The notes under the pieces were generated by a model. The model was not told the DNA's origin. It worked only from the letters and a program-made list of their open reading frames with translations, and did no database searches. Made by a program: the position numbers and the translations under genes. Below, in pieces: positions 7,224 to 14,154 of a stretch of DNA of 60,229 nt. The DNA comes from a virus: the IMG/VR virus record IMGVR_UViG_3300025101_000003, positions 1 to 60,229 of that record; one strand, 5' to 3'. Position 1 is the stretch's first letter. Each line of letters starts with the position of its first letter.

Positions 7224-7592
7224 ATGGAAGGTTTGAATCAGTGTACCTTTACTGGAAACGTGACGAGAGATGCAACAGTTCGCAAAGTTAATGACAAGGA
7301 TGTCGCAAGCTTTGGTATTGCTGTGAACGGTCGTCAGAACCAAGACGTCCTTTGGGTCGACTGCAGTTACTGGCGTCCGAATGGTGTGATTGAGTACATC
7401 AAGAAAGGCAAGCCGATTCTTGTAAGTGGGAATGTTCAGCTGAACACCTACGACTCGAAGTCCGGCGAAGTTAAAGCGGTGCTACGCTTGAATGTACAGA
7501 AGCTATTGCTGCTTGGAAGCGGTGGTGGCAATTCCTCAAATGCCGTGCCAGTTGGCGCTCAAGGCAAGGAGGATGACTGGGGTGGTTTCTAA
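7224..7592 (+). CDS. ssb: Single-stranded DNA-binding protein
   Basis: The 122-residue protein has an OB-fold SSB pattern: NQCTFTGNVTRDATVR at the N-terminus, FGIAVNGR, the aromatic VLWVDCSYW strand, YIKKGKPILVSGNVQLNTYDSKSG and a final beta strand. A short Gly/Ser/Asn linker leads to an acidic tip ending DDWGGF, comparable to the DDxxF tail that SSB uses to recruit repair and replication partners. It is the last gene before a strong terminator-like hairpin, closing the DNA-metabolism operon. Confidence 0.92.
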   Translation: MEGLNQCTFTGNVTRDATVRKVNDKDVASFGIAVNGRQNQDVLWVDCSYWRPNGVIEYIKKGKPILVSGNVQLNTYDSKSGEVKAVLRLNVQKLLLLGSGGGNSSNAVPVGAQGKEDDWGGF

Positions 7593-7596
7593 CGCA

Positions 7597-7992
7597 ATGG
7601 ATTGCATTGAGATCGGGGGCCCCAAGGAAGGGGCCTCCGGTTTTTCTGAAGACACTAACTACACAGGCGTCAAAAGATTCGCTGCGACCGTGATGTCTCA
7701 GGCCATCAAGTCTTCTAGGTTTGTCGCTGAACAGGCTCGCACGTTCCCTCAGGGCTCCCGTATGCCATTCAGTAGGGTTGTTGACGATAAGCTGCTAGAC
7801 GGCTGTGCTGCGTGGCTGTGGATGTCAGGAGAGGGAAGTAGGGACCTTACGTTTGAAGAGTGCTCATGGGCTACTGGCCTTGACCCAGACTGGGTGCGGG
7901 AGAAAGTAATGCTCCCGTACGGGGATTTAGGGGACATAAATAAATGGGTCCAAGAAAGGGCCAATTCCCTTGGTCCTCTTTGGGGCGATTGA
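7597..7992 (+). CDS. Hypothetical protein with ambiguous start
   Basis: The frame open from 7597 gives 131 residues; a GTG/ATG pair at 7689/7692 would give about 100. Homologous-looking phage proteins include the helix KRFAATVMSQAI, which would be cut by the later start, so 7597 is preferred although no clear ribosome site precedes it. The remaining pattern (WLWMSGEGSRDLTFEECSWA, GLDPDWVREKV) resembles short phage proteins with a helix-turn-helix-like C-terminus. A terminator hairpin (7615-7645) lies inside the first codons, which is odd. Function unknown. Confidence 0.6.
   Translation: MDCIEIGGPKEGASGFSEDTNYTGVKRFAATVMSQAIKSSRFVAEQARTFPQGSRMPFSRVVDDKLLDGCAAWLWMSGEGSRDLTFEECSWATGLDPDWVREKVMLPYGDLGDINKWVQERANSLGPLWGD
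7615..7645 (+). terminator. Rho-independent terminator-like hairpin
   Basis: GGGGGCCCC (7615-7623) pairs with GGGGCCTCC (7630-7638), nine pairs with one G-U, around the loop AAGGAA, followed by GGTTTTT. It stands 23 bases after the SSB stop and would end or attenuate the early operon transcript. It overlaps the 5' end of the next reading frame if that starts at 7597. Confidence 0.8.
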
Positions 7993-7997
7993 GTTGC

Positions 7998-8267
7998 ATG
8001 GAAAACACGTACAGGCAGTCCGGCAAATTTCCGCAGCACATGGCATCGTTGAGTCGTATAAACAACTTGCGTCAGCTTGCGAAGGTTAGCCCTACTGATA
8101 CGAATGTGGAGGCGGCTTACGACGCAATGCTTGGTATCGCATCTCACATGTCGTGGTTGCCTGAAGATCTAGGTGATCGAATGCCAACGCTTCAAGAACT
8201 AGAACGCGCCGTGGACCGTGGGACGCAAAATATAGTCAATGCTCAAAACGCTACGATGGGTGGATGA
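7998..8267 (+). CDS. Hypothetical protein
   Basis: The 89-residue protein starts at ATG 7998, five bases after the previous stop. It is mostly helical, with DTNVEAAYDAMLGIASHM and LQELERAVDRGTQN segments, and has no recognisable motif. The last codons overlap the next start (ATGATGG). It opens a run of small, tightly packed genes that become increasingly basic. Confidence 0.6.
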   Translation: MENTYRQSGKFPQHMASLSRINNLRQLAKVSPTDTNVEAAYDAMLGIASHMSWLPEDLGDRMPTLQELERAVDRGTQNIVNAQNATMGG

Positions 8268-8458
8268 TGGCAGACAAAGCAGGTGACCGAGTACGCAAAG
8301 CTAAGGGTTCGGGTATGACTGAGCGTCAATCTGATGCGTTAAAAAGACACGCTAGTCATCATACACCCGAACACATGAAGGTCATGATGAGTGCAATGCG
8401 TTCAGGTAAAACCTTTAGTGAAGCTCACCAAATAGCCATGAGTAAAGTAGGTAAATAA
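8264..8458 (+). CDS. Small basic protein, paralogue of next gene at N-terminus
   Basis: The 64-residue protein (ATG 8264, or 8267) begins MMADKAGDRVRKAKGS, nearly the same as the start of the next gene (MADRKGDRVRKARRG), so the two N-termini look duplicated. The rest is rich in His, Met and Lys (RHASHHTPEHMKVMMSAM) and ends with a short helix, HQIAMSKVGK. It may bind nucleic acid. No family is known to me. Confidence 0.65.
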   Translation: MMADKAGDRVRKAKGSGMTERQSDALKRHASHHTPEHMKVMMSAMRSGKTFSEAHQIAMSKVGK

Positions 8459-8459
8459 G

Positions 8460-8744
8460 GTGGCAGACAGAAAAGGTGACAGGGTACGCAAGGCAAGGAG
8501 GGGCAAGAAGACTCCTGCTTGGACTCGCAAAGAAGGACAAAACCCAGAGGGTGGCCTGAATGCAAAGGGTCGTGCTTCATATAATAAGGAGACTGGTGGG
8601 AATCTAAAGAGACCTCAACCTGAAGGTGGCAAGCGAAGAGATAGTTACTGTGCTCGGTCTGCCGGTCAGATGAAGATGTTCCCTAAGGCAGCTAAAGATC
8701 CGAACAGTCGTTTGCGCAAAGCAAGAAGGAAGTGGAGATGCTGA
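8460..8744 (+). CDS. Small basic protein, DUF6321-like
   Basis: The 94-residue protein starts with GTG, two bases after the previous stop. It carries the pattern PAWTRKEGQNPEGGLNAKGR, a YNKETGGNLK segment, and a SYCARSAGQMK...RKWRC end, which fits DUF6321, a family known to me from phages and marine viral contigs. It has a strong net positive charge. It is probably a nucleic-acid-binding phage protein, perhaps packaged. It shares its first sixteen residues with the preceding gene. Confidence 0.7.
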   Translation: MADRKGDRVRKARRGKKTPAWTRKEGQNPEGGLNAKGRASYNKETGGNLKRPQPEGGKRRDSYCARSAGQMKMFPKAAKDPNSRLRKARRKWRC

Positions 8745-8920
8745 TGGCTAAGAGTAAAGTCAATGAGGCTGGTAACTATACCAAGCCTGGGATGAGAAAG
8801 AAATTATTTAATAGCATTAAGGGCCGTGCTACTCACGGCACTGCTGCTGGTCAGTGGAGTGCTCGCAAGGCACAGTTGTTAGCAAAGCTCTATAAAGAAA
8901 AGGGTGGGGGTTACACTTAA
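8744..8920 (+). CDS. Small conserved phage protein, DUF5872-like
   Basis: The start ATG 8744 overlaps the previous stop (TGATG) and follows GGAAGTGGAG. The 58-residue basic protein contains KSKVNEAGNYTKPGMRKKLF and GQWSARKAQLLAKLYKEKGGGY, the invariant core of a small family (DUF5872-type) found in many phages and some bacteria. The function of the family is not established; the charge suggests DNA or RNA contact. Confidence 0.75.
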   Translation: MAKSKVNEAGNYTKPGMRKKLFNSIKGRATHGTAAGQWSARKAQLLAKLYKEKGGGYT

Positions 8921-9171
8921 TGGGTGTGCTGTCCGGGCTAAGAAAAAGCCAGAAGTCCTTAAAGGATTGGGGGAAGCAGAAGTGGCAGACTAAGAGTGGG
9001 AAGAAGTCTAGCGACACAGGGGAGAGATACCTACCGAAGAAAGCAATCGAGTCTCTGAGTGACAATGAGTACGCAGCTACCACTCGTGCTAAGAGAGAAG
9101 GCAAATCAAAAGGCAAACAGTTCGTAAGGCAGCCTAAGGGGATAGCAAAAAAGACAGCGAGGTACAGATGA
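8920..9171 (+). CDS. Small basic conserved phage protein
   Basis: The 83-residue Lys-rich protein has KWQTKSGKKSSDTGERYLPK followed by AIESLSDNEYAATTRAKREG and GKQFVRQPKGIAKKTARYR. This matches a pattern I associate with small phage proteins that sit with the two preceding families. It begins exactly at the previous stop (TAATG) and overlaps the next gene. Likely nucleic-acid binding; function unknown. Confidence 0.65.
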   Translation: MGVLSGLRKSQKSLKDWGKQKWQTKSGKKSSDTGERYLPKKAIESLSDNEYAATTRAKREGKSKGKQFVRQPKGIAKKTARYR

Positions 9172-9350
9172 AATCCAGGTCAGTTCTAGGAGGGTTAAGA
9201 AGCAATAACCCTAAGGTTTCAAGGACAGGTTACATGGGAGGAGCGACCCAAGGGCGTGTGCAAAGGGGTCCTGCTAACACAGTAGGCCGCTTTCAAAGAG
9301 GTGGTGGGGGTAGGGCTCAGCGCAACTCTCAGTATGGGAGAATGCGATAA
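9168..9350 (+). CDS. Small Arg/Gly-rich basic protein
   Basis: The 60-residue protein is rich in Arg, Gly, Gln and Asn, with RGG-like spacing (RFQRGGGGRAQRN). Such composition is typical of disordered RNA- or DNA-binding segments. It overlaps its neighbours (ATGA upstream, TAATG downstream), so it is translated with the cluster. Confidence 0.6.
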   Translation: MKSRSVLGGLRSNNPKVSRTGYMGGATQGRVQRGPANTVGRFQRGGGGRAQRNSQYGRMR

Positions 9351-9712
9351 TGCCAGAACGACCAGAGCTGAAGGCTAGTAAAGCCGCTGAGTTTATACAA
9401 GACATACAGGTTGCTGTTGAGGCTGCTGCTGCAAAGGCGCATGACGGTTTGACTCTTAAAGAGTTCGGTGAAATTTTCTACGACTTCATGCGAATAACAG
9501 TTGAAGGTTTAGAGTCAGTCCCAGTACCAGGGCCTCTCAAGAAGAGGTGGGCTTTGGATGCAATCACTGCACTGTTTGACGCTATCGCTGACAAGGCTGT
9601 GCCTGTCTACTTCTATCCCGTGTGGCTGATTATCAAACCGTCCGTTCGGTCGCTCTTAATTCATTTCAGTGACGGTGCAATCGAATCTGTTCTTAGACTG
9701 TTGAGGGAATAG
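9350..9712 (+). CDS. Putative membrane-associated (holin-like?) protein
   Basis: The 120-residue protein has an amphipathic N-terminal helix, then LTLKEFGEIFYDFMRI, and an about 20-residue apolar stretch (AVPVYFYPVWLIIKPSVRS) that could cross or lie on the membrane. The pattern recalls holin-like phage proteins that start with a D-G-x-L-T-x-x-E segment, but only one clear membrane segment is visible. The next genes also encode membrane-anchored or exported proteins, which supports an envelope role. Confidence 0.5.
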   Translation: MPERPELKASKAAEFIQDIQVAVEAAAAKAHDGLTLKEFGEIFYDFMRITVEGLESVPVPGPLKKRWALDAITALFDAIADKAVPVYFYPVWLIIKPSVRSLLIHFSDGAIESVLRLLRE

Positions 9713-9969
9713 TGACTTTATTATTAATCGCAGTAGGACTTGCTGTGTTGTTTTGGCCTAGTAAGCAGAAGGGTAAGTCGACAGGGTTTGACTTGTCGGA
9801 TTACGAACTCGACCCACCTCCTGCAGGTGAGTGGCCTTCGTTTCCTGAGTCAATAGGCTGCTTAGCGAATGTTAGAGACAGGCTGGAGAAGACAGAAGAG
9901 CTTAGTTCTATAGAGCTTGAATCGATTGATGTGATAACTCTTGCTCTAGTAAGAGGGAGTGGAAAGTAA
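9712..9969 (+). CDS. Small N-terminally anchored membrane protein
   Basis: The GTG start overlaps the previous stop (TAGTG). The 85-residue protein begins with one hydrophobic segment (TLLLIAVGLAVLFWP) followed by a basic stop-transfer patch and an acidic tail with a single Cys. The topology suggests an inner-membrane anchor with a cytoplasmic tail. It overlaps the next gene (TAATG). Function unknown; a spanin or holin-accessory role is possible by position only. Confidence 0.55.
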   Translation: MTLLLIAVGLAVLFWPSKQKGKSTGFDLSDYELDPPPAGEWPSFPESIGCLANVRDRLEKTEELSSIELESIDVITLALVRGSGK

Positions 9970-10415
9970 TGAGGCGTCTCATTGGTATTGCTGTGCTGAT
10001 TGCTGCGTGTGTGATCGCTTATGTTGAGTATCAAACAGCTGCCCCTTCCCCTGCTCCGGTTGAGAACGACATACCTTTGAAGGGGCTGTTTATTGGACCC
10101 ACTGCAGGTGAAGACGCTTTGCTAATGGCTGCGTTGTGCGAAGAAGTTGCTTCAGAGATTGAGTGGGATGGCATGCAAGAAGATCCTGTGTTGAATACAG
10201 GTGTGCAGTATGATCTGTTGAGAGTCAGGGCTCGCAATCTTTTTCTCCGTGGAGACAGCATCGGCGAACGACAGCCCCATGTGGCTGATGCAGTTGGAGA
10301 ATACTTAACGAACAAGCTCGGCGTGTCTGGTGGTCCGGTGACTCCAGAGCAACGTGCGAAATGGGTGACGGCGTATAGAGAACTAGCGAGGTCGGCAGAA
10401 TATGCAGCGCGCTAG
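9969..10415 (+). CDS. Exported or membrane-anchored hypothetical protein
   Basis: The 148-residue protein starts with MRRLIGIAVLIAACVIAYV, a signal anchor with two Arg before the core. A Pro-rich linker and a mostly helical domain follow (ALCEEVASEIEW, LRVRARNLFLRG). It is likely to sit on the outer face of the inner membrane. It overlaps the papain-like peptidase gene by 14 bases, so the two products may work together. Confidence 0.6.
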   Translation: MRRLIGIAVLIAACVIAYVEYQTAAPSPAPVENDIPLKGLFIGPTAGEDALLMAALCEEVASEIEWDGMQEDPVLNTGVQYDLLRVRARNLFLRGDSIGERQPHVADAVGEYLTNKLGVSGGPVTPEQRAKWVTAYRELARSAEYAAR

Positions 10416-11442
10416 GATCTTTGCGATAGCGGCAATCCTTGGGGTTGCCTTGTGTAGTACGTGCTCGGCACCACGCCCAACTGCCGAGGCACTTGGTCTA
10501 GGGTACGATCCAAATCCCGAGGGAACGCAAGCATTCCTTAGTGAATTGGACCAGCCCCTATTCCGAGACGCCGGGAGGGAGGTGATCGAAAAATCTCGTG
10601 GCATTGACACGTTCCTTTATAGGTCAATGTTTCGTGCGCACCAAGCGCGATACAACAAGCCCTGGGTTCCCGGAAACCAAGGCTCTGTAGGCAGCTGTGT
10701 TGGCTGGGGCTTTAGTCAAGCAGCTTACTGTTCATTGTGTGTGGCGTGGTCAGAAGGAGAAGTCCCAGAGCCTCCGTTACTTACCAGTCCCACTAGCTGT
10801 TATGGTGGAAGTAGGGTTGAGGCGCGTGGAAAGCCTGAGGGGACTGGGGGCTACCGAGACGGAAGCTACGGTGGAGCTGCGGCCAAGTGGTTGTCGCAGT
10901 GGGGGCTGATCTTCCGGGACAATGTTGGCGGACATGACTTGCGGAAGTACTCGGTATCTCGGTGTAAAGACTGGGGCCATTGGGGTAACGGTGGAGAAGG
11001 CGACGAAGGTAAGCTGGACTCTATTGCCAAGCGGCACCCAGCTCTGCATGTTGCCCTAGTCACAAACTTTGATGAAGCCGCTGCAGCTATAGAGTCAGGT
11101 TTCTGTGTGGCTATATGCTCTGGTGTAGGTTTCAACCGCACTCGTAATGCTGATGGGTGGTGTGAACGAAAAGGCAGCTGGGCTCATTGCATGTATGCAG
11201 CAGCTGTGCGATACAAAAAGAATGGGAGCAGCCATGACGGACTGCTAATTATTAATTCGTGGGGGGATTATGTGAACGGAGGCAAGTTCCCCGACGATCA
11301 GCCGGACGGTTCTTTCTGGGCAAAGCGTGACGTGGTGGACTCGATGCTCGGTACTTGGCGCGATTCGTTCGCGATTGGTTCAGTTCAAGGATTCCCTTAT
11401 CGAGACCTTCATCATGGAGATTGGTTGGATGCAAGTCAGTAA
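10402..11442 (+). CDS. Secreted papain-like (C1-type) cysteine peptidase
   Basis: The 346-residue protein has an N-terminal signal sequence (RARIFAIAAILGVALCST) and a papain-type catalytic layout: oxyanion Gln93 and nucleophile Cys99 in GNQGSVGSCVGWG, His262 in GSWAHCMY, and Asn285 with Trp287 in LLIINSWGDYVNGG. Nothing like a long inhibitory propeptide is obvious beyond about 60 residues. It would act outside the cytoplasm. It lies in a cluster of membrane proteins where lysis genes might be expected, and no peptidoglycan hydrolase is recognisable elsewhere. It could attack envelope or surface-layer proteins during release; that is inference. The lipobox is poor, so it is probably not a lipoprotein. 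Confidence 0.8.
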   Translation: MQRARIFAIAAILGVALCSTCSAPRPTAEALGLGYDPNPEGTQAFLSELDQPLFRDAGREVIEKSRGIDTFLYRSMFRAHQARYNKPWVPGNQGSVGSCVGWGFSQAAYCSLCVAWSEGEVPEPPLLTSPTSCYGGSRVEARGKPEGTGGYRDGSYGGAAAKWLSQWGLIFRDNVGGHDLRKYSVSRCKDWGHWGNGGEGDEGKLDSIAKRHPALHVALVTNFDEAAAAIESGFCVAICSGVGFNRTRNADGWCERKGSWAHCMYAAAVRYKKNGSSHDGLLIINSWGDYVNGGKFPDDQPDGSFWAKRDVVDSMLGTWRDSFAIGSVQGFPYRDLHHGDWLDASQ

Positions 11443-11674
11443 GAAACAATTAATACTAGGGGTCTTCCTAGTCTTTGCAATCGGTTACGGCGCGTGCTCT
11501 TATGTGGAGTATAAAAAGAATGACCGGCCAGTTCTTACATTCATTATGAAGGCAGCTCGCATGGGGTTGTGGGTCATGATGTTTGCAGAACCTCCAGATG
11601 TTTTTGATAAGAATACAGTCGGTGCATCTCCTGCATCGGACGCTCCGTATTTGGATCACTCAAGGAGCCTTTAA
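11429..11674 (+). CDS. Small membrane protein
   Basis: The start ATG 11429 lies inside the end of the peptidase gene, after GGAG at 11415. The 81-residue protein has one clear membrane segment (LILGVFLVFAIGYGACSYV) and a second apolar stretch (MGLWVMMF). The tail is polar. It shares the Y-V-E-Y motif after the first segment with the product of 9969-10415. A holin or spanin-like role is possible by position only. Confidence 0.55.
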   Translation: MQVSKKQLILGVFLVFAIGYGACSYVEYKKNDRPVLTFIMKAARMGLWVMMFAEPPDVFDKNTVGASPASDAPYLDHSRSL

Positions 11675-11934
11675 TGTGGAAGTATATTCTTGGCTTATTA
11701 GCCACATTGTCTGCTGACCCTAGCCAAAGAGATGACATGCGGCACGACGCTATCGTTGCTGTATCAGTAGCTCGAGCAAGCCTAGAGCGAGTAAAGATAA
11801 GAGAGGAAGAAGAGGAGGAAGAGGAACTTCCTGAAGAAATTGCCCCCGAACAGGACGTATCTACACAAAAAAAGGCAGAGACCCCAGCCTGTCCTGATGG
11901 CAAATGCAACGTGGTCATTCGACGCAGACGTTGA
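11674..11934 (+). CDS. Small protein with poly-Glu segment and CxxxxC end
   Basis: The start overlaps the previous stop (TAATG). The 86-residue protein has a short hydrophobic start (MWKYILGLLATLSA) that may be a signal peptide, a helix, a run of eight Glu (EEEEEEEE region), and a C-terminal ACPDGKC motif before an Arg cluster. Two Cys five apart could form a disulfide if exported. Function unknown. Confidence 0.55.
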   Translation: MWKYILGLLATLSADPSQRDDMRHDAIVAVSVARASLERVKIREEEEEEEELPEEIAPEQDVSTQKKAETPACPDGKCNVVIRRRR

Positions 11935-12022
11935 CTTACCAAGGACAAACCAGGGTCTCCCGATTGTGTTTCCCTATTAGTGTGATGCGTAATAAAATCA
12001 GCTACCTACGGGGGGTAGATAG

Positions 12023-12544
12023 GTGAAACGTCTTACAAAAAAACAAAGACGTCTAGCTGAAGATGCGCTTGAGATTGTCCCGAAAGCAATCCACGGTTTT
12101 TGCAAAGCTTATCCAGGTATCCGAAGAAAGCTTGCGCGCATCGACGCAGTTGAGGTAGCTAACCTCGCAGTTGTCAAGGCAGCTAAGACGTACGACAAAA
12201 GCAAGAGTAAAGTCACCACGTATTTCACGATGGCGATCTTCAACTCGTTGCTTAAGGAACTCGCACGGGAACAGCGACGAGGATGTGATGGTCCCGGGCG
12301 GGTCCCGCTTGAGTTCCTAGATTGCGATGAAACCATTGACCTTCGGTCTCGTGATGTACGAAACGCAATGTCTTCGATACCCGACGAGTCTCGGAGACTG
12401 CTTCACAGCAGGTACTTTCACGGTAAGACGCTTGAAGAAATGGCTGGTGAGTTTGGCATTGACCGTCGCACTGTAAGGCGAAGGTTGGAGATTGCTGTTA
12501 CCCAGTTATCATCCGCTTGGGATAACCTCGCTCCCTTGCGATGA
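12023..12544 (+). CDS. Phage sigma70-like sigma factor
   Basis: The 173-residue protein (GTG start after GGGGGGTAG) has a two-domain sigma layout. Residues 38-85 resemble region 2 (VEVANLAVVKAAKTYDKSKS, TYFTMAIFNSLLKEL). Residues 113-165 form a region 4-type helix-turn-helix (RYFHGKTLEEMAGEFGIDRR). It probably redirects host RNA polymerase to later phage promoters, since no RNA polymerase is encoded. Candidate targets are the two related promoters at 25029 and 27973. Its 3' end overlaps the convergent recombinase gene by 47 bases. Confidence 0.78.
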   Translation: MKRLTKKQRRLAEDALEIVPKAIHGFCKAYPGIRRKLARIDAVEVANLAVVKAAKTYDKSKSKVTTYFTMAIFNSLLKELAREQRRGCDGPGRVPLEFLDCDETIDLRSRDVRNAMSSIPDESRRLLHSRYFHGKTLEEMAGEFGIDRRTVRRRLEIAVTQLSSAWDNLAPLR

Positions 12545-13205
12545 GAGCTCGGCGGATTGTGTTCCGATTCCAGAAGCGACCATTAGTCCTTTTGATCCTG
12601 CGACTTCTTTGCTCTAGCTTCTCGTACGACAGGTGCTCTGACATACGCTTATCTCGTATGCTGCTGATCTGCTTGCGTTCTTCTTCGTCGGGAACAAAGT
12701 AGCCGTGACCGTTAGATCCTATCTTCTTCCATCCGTATGGCACGTAGGGTCCGTATGGTTTACCTTCAGCCTTTAGTTCTTGCATGGCAACTGAAGTACG
12801 AGCACCACCGACATCTCGTTCTAGTTCAGCAAAGACTGTCTGCGTTCTACTGAATGCCTTGCCGTAGGGATTCTCGAAGTCAATGTCTTGGTCAACACAC
12901 TTAAACGTAATCCCTTTTGCTTGAAACATCTTGACAGTCTTGATGCTGTCTTCGAGATCACGAAACGCTCTGTCTAGTTTAGACACAACAACGTAGTCTC
13001 CGGGCTGAGCTAAGAAGTAGATGCCTCTAGCTTCTGGTCTCTCAGAGAATGACTTGCCACCTGACACAGCTGCATCATAGCTCCAGCTAAACTCAACGTC
13101 ATCTCCGAATGTTCGCTTCGCGTACTCAGATACGGATTGCTGTTGGGCTCGTTCAGTAATATCTTGATCGTCTGTTGAGTGACGACCGTATCCCCATACT
13201 TTCAT
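12498..13205 (-). CDS. Serine recombinase (resolvase/invertase type)
   Basis: The 235-residue protein has the serine recombinase catalytic domain: Arg8 and nucleophile Ser10 in YGRHSTDDQ, then SKLDRAFRDL with Asp78, Arg79 and Arg82. A short DNA-binding part follows with PYGPYVPYGWKK, as in the recombinase domain, and a basic C-terminus. It is too short to be a classical large serine integrase with zinc ribbon and coiled coil. GGAGG lies five bases before the start. It could resolve multimers, invert a segment or integrate; no att or inversion sites were seen. It is convergent with and overlaps the sigma gene. Confidence 0.85.
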   Translation of the reverse strand: MKVWGYGRHSTDDQDITERAQQQSVSEYAKRTFGDDVEFSWSYDAAVSGGKSFSERPEARGIYFLAQPGDYVVVSKLDRAFRDLEDSIKTVKMFQAKGITFKCVDQDIDFENPYGKAFSRTQTVFAELERDVGGARTSVAMQELKAEGKPYGPYVPYGWKKIGSNGHGYFVPDEEERKQISSIRDKRMSEHLSYEKLEQRSRRIKRTNGRFWNRNTIRRALIARERGYPKRMITG

Positions 13206-13369
13206 ATCACCTCCTCTTCTACTTCGGTATGTCCGTACTCCCAGTCAAGGTCGTTTAACTTTCCGGTGCCGTCCCGCAAGTCAACGCTTAGTTCGCATAG
13301 CACCTCAGCTAAGTCTACATCATTTGCTACCCGGAATTTTACCGTGATCTCTTGATGAACTACTTTCAT
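13202..13369 (-). CDS. Small hypothetical protein, 55 residues
   Basis: A 55-residue frame fills the gap between the recombinase and its upstream neighbour and overlaps both by four bases (ATGA). It reads MKVVHQEITVKFRVAND and continues acidic, with beta-like alternation at the start. AGAGGAGAAAG precedes its ATG. The double overlap makes it a credible translated gene. Function unknown. Confidence 0.65.
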   Translation of the reverse strand: MKVVHQEITVKFRVANDVDLAEVLCELSVDLRDGTGKLNDLDWEYGHTEVEEEVI

Positions 13370-13719
13370 TCTGTCACTTTCTCCTCTCTAAAGAATACAT
13401 TCCGGATTGCTTTTACTGCTGCTTTTAGTCTTGTTGACGTCAGGTAGTAGTCCTCTTCCACACTGAACATGGTCTTTCGATGATGACAGTAGTGTTTTAT
13501 GGTGAAGTTTAATGCGTCCAAGACTTCTGCTGCAATCTCCTTCTGTAGGTACAGGGTACCGGCCTCTAGTTCCGGGTCGTAACAATCATCACACAGGAAC
13601 CGATGTCCATCGGGGGAGTTGATGTCGCATCGTTGCGGGATGTCTTCTCCGCAACCGTCGCATGGAATTTCGTCACCCTCGTACGGAGAGTTATGGTCAT
13701 TGCTACACGAGTTCGTCAT
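13366..13719 (-). CDS. Hypothetical protein with zinc-finger-like Cys pairs
   Basis: The start is ATG 13719, nine bases after AGGAG, giving 117 residues. The N-terminal half carries Cys pairs C-x2-C (CDGC) and C-x2-C (CDDC) plus His residues, probably one zinc site. The second half is helical (AAEVLDALNFTIKHYCHH) and resembles helices in several other small proteins of this strand. Function unknown. Confidence 0.65.
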   Translation of the reverse strand: MTNSCSNDHNSPYEGDEIPCDGCGEDIPQRCDINSPDGHRFLCDDCYDPELEAGTLYLQKEIAAEVLDALNFTIKHYCHHRKTMFSVEEDYYLTSTRLKAAVKAIRNVFFREEKVTE

Positions 13720-13846
13720 TGGCTTGATCTCCTGCTGCTTCGTCGTTAGGGAAAACATTACACTCATCACACTTCTCTATAGTCCATCGTGATAGATTGA
13801 TATTAAACGTCAGTAGCCATCCTTTGTTATTGCAAGGTTCACACAT
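13703..13846 (-). CDS. Small zinc-ribbon-like protein, 47 residues
   Basis: The start is ATG 13846, five bases after AAGGAG. The protein has CEPC near the start and CDEC about 24 residues later, with an aromatic stretch between (GWLLTFNINLSRWTIEK), the layout of a minimal zinc ribbon. It overlaps both neighbours. Such mini-ribbons in phages often modulate host enzymes, but nothing more specific can be said. Confidence 0.6.
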   Translation of the reverse strand: MCEPCNNKGWLLTFNINLSRWTIEKCDECNVFPNDEAAGDQANDELV

Positions 13847-14144
13847 TGTCGTCTCCTTCTTCGAGGCTTGCGAGGTGAGCGTCATGCTGGACTTGCCATG
13901 CGTATGCAAGACGCTCTTTCAGCGCAGAGAAAGAGTCCCTGCCTGTCATACGCTTTAGCTTTAACCCCAATTCGATTCCAATTCCTTCAAAGAAGTCCAA
14001 CCGCTTTTCCCACCAGACAGAAGTGTCTTCGCAATCATGCGCTTGCTTGACCGTATCGGTATAGAAGTTAAGGGCGAACATGATAGCGTCCACTTCTTCA
14101 GGAAGCAGGTTGTATTCTATTCTTGTTGGTTCTAAGTCTGACAT
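13839..14144 (-). CDS. Hypothetical helical protein
   Basis: The start is ATG 14144 after GGAGACTAC. The 101-residue protein is helical and begins SDLEPTRIEYNLLPEEVDAI; its L-P-E-E-V-x-x-I-M-F-A-L helix resembles those in 13366-13719, 18256-18471, 19805-20044 and 21713-22123. Tryptophans flank a D-E-T-S loop. Function unknown. Confidence 0.6.
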   Translation of the reverse strand: MSDLEPTRIEYNLLPEEVDAIMFALNFYTDTVKQAHDCEDTSVWWEKRLDFFEGIGIELGLKLKRMTGRDSFSALKERLAYAWQVQHDAHLASLEEGDDNV

Positions 14145-14154
14145 GTAGTCTCCA

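Noticed and set aside
12498-13205. Large serine integrase implying a temperate phage
   Set aside because: The protein is only 235 residues, without zinc-ribbon or coiled-coil parts, and no repressor or att sites were seen; lysogeny cannot be claimed.
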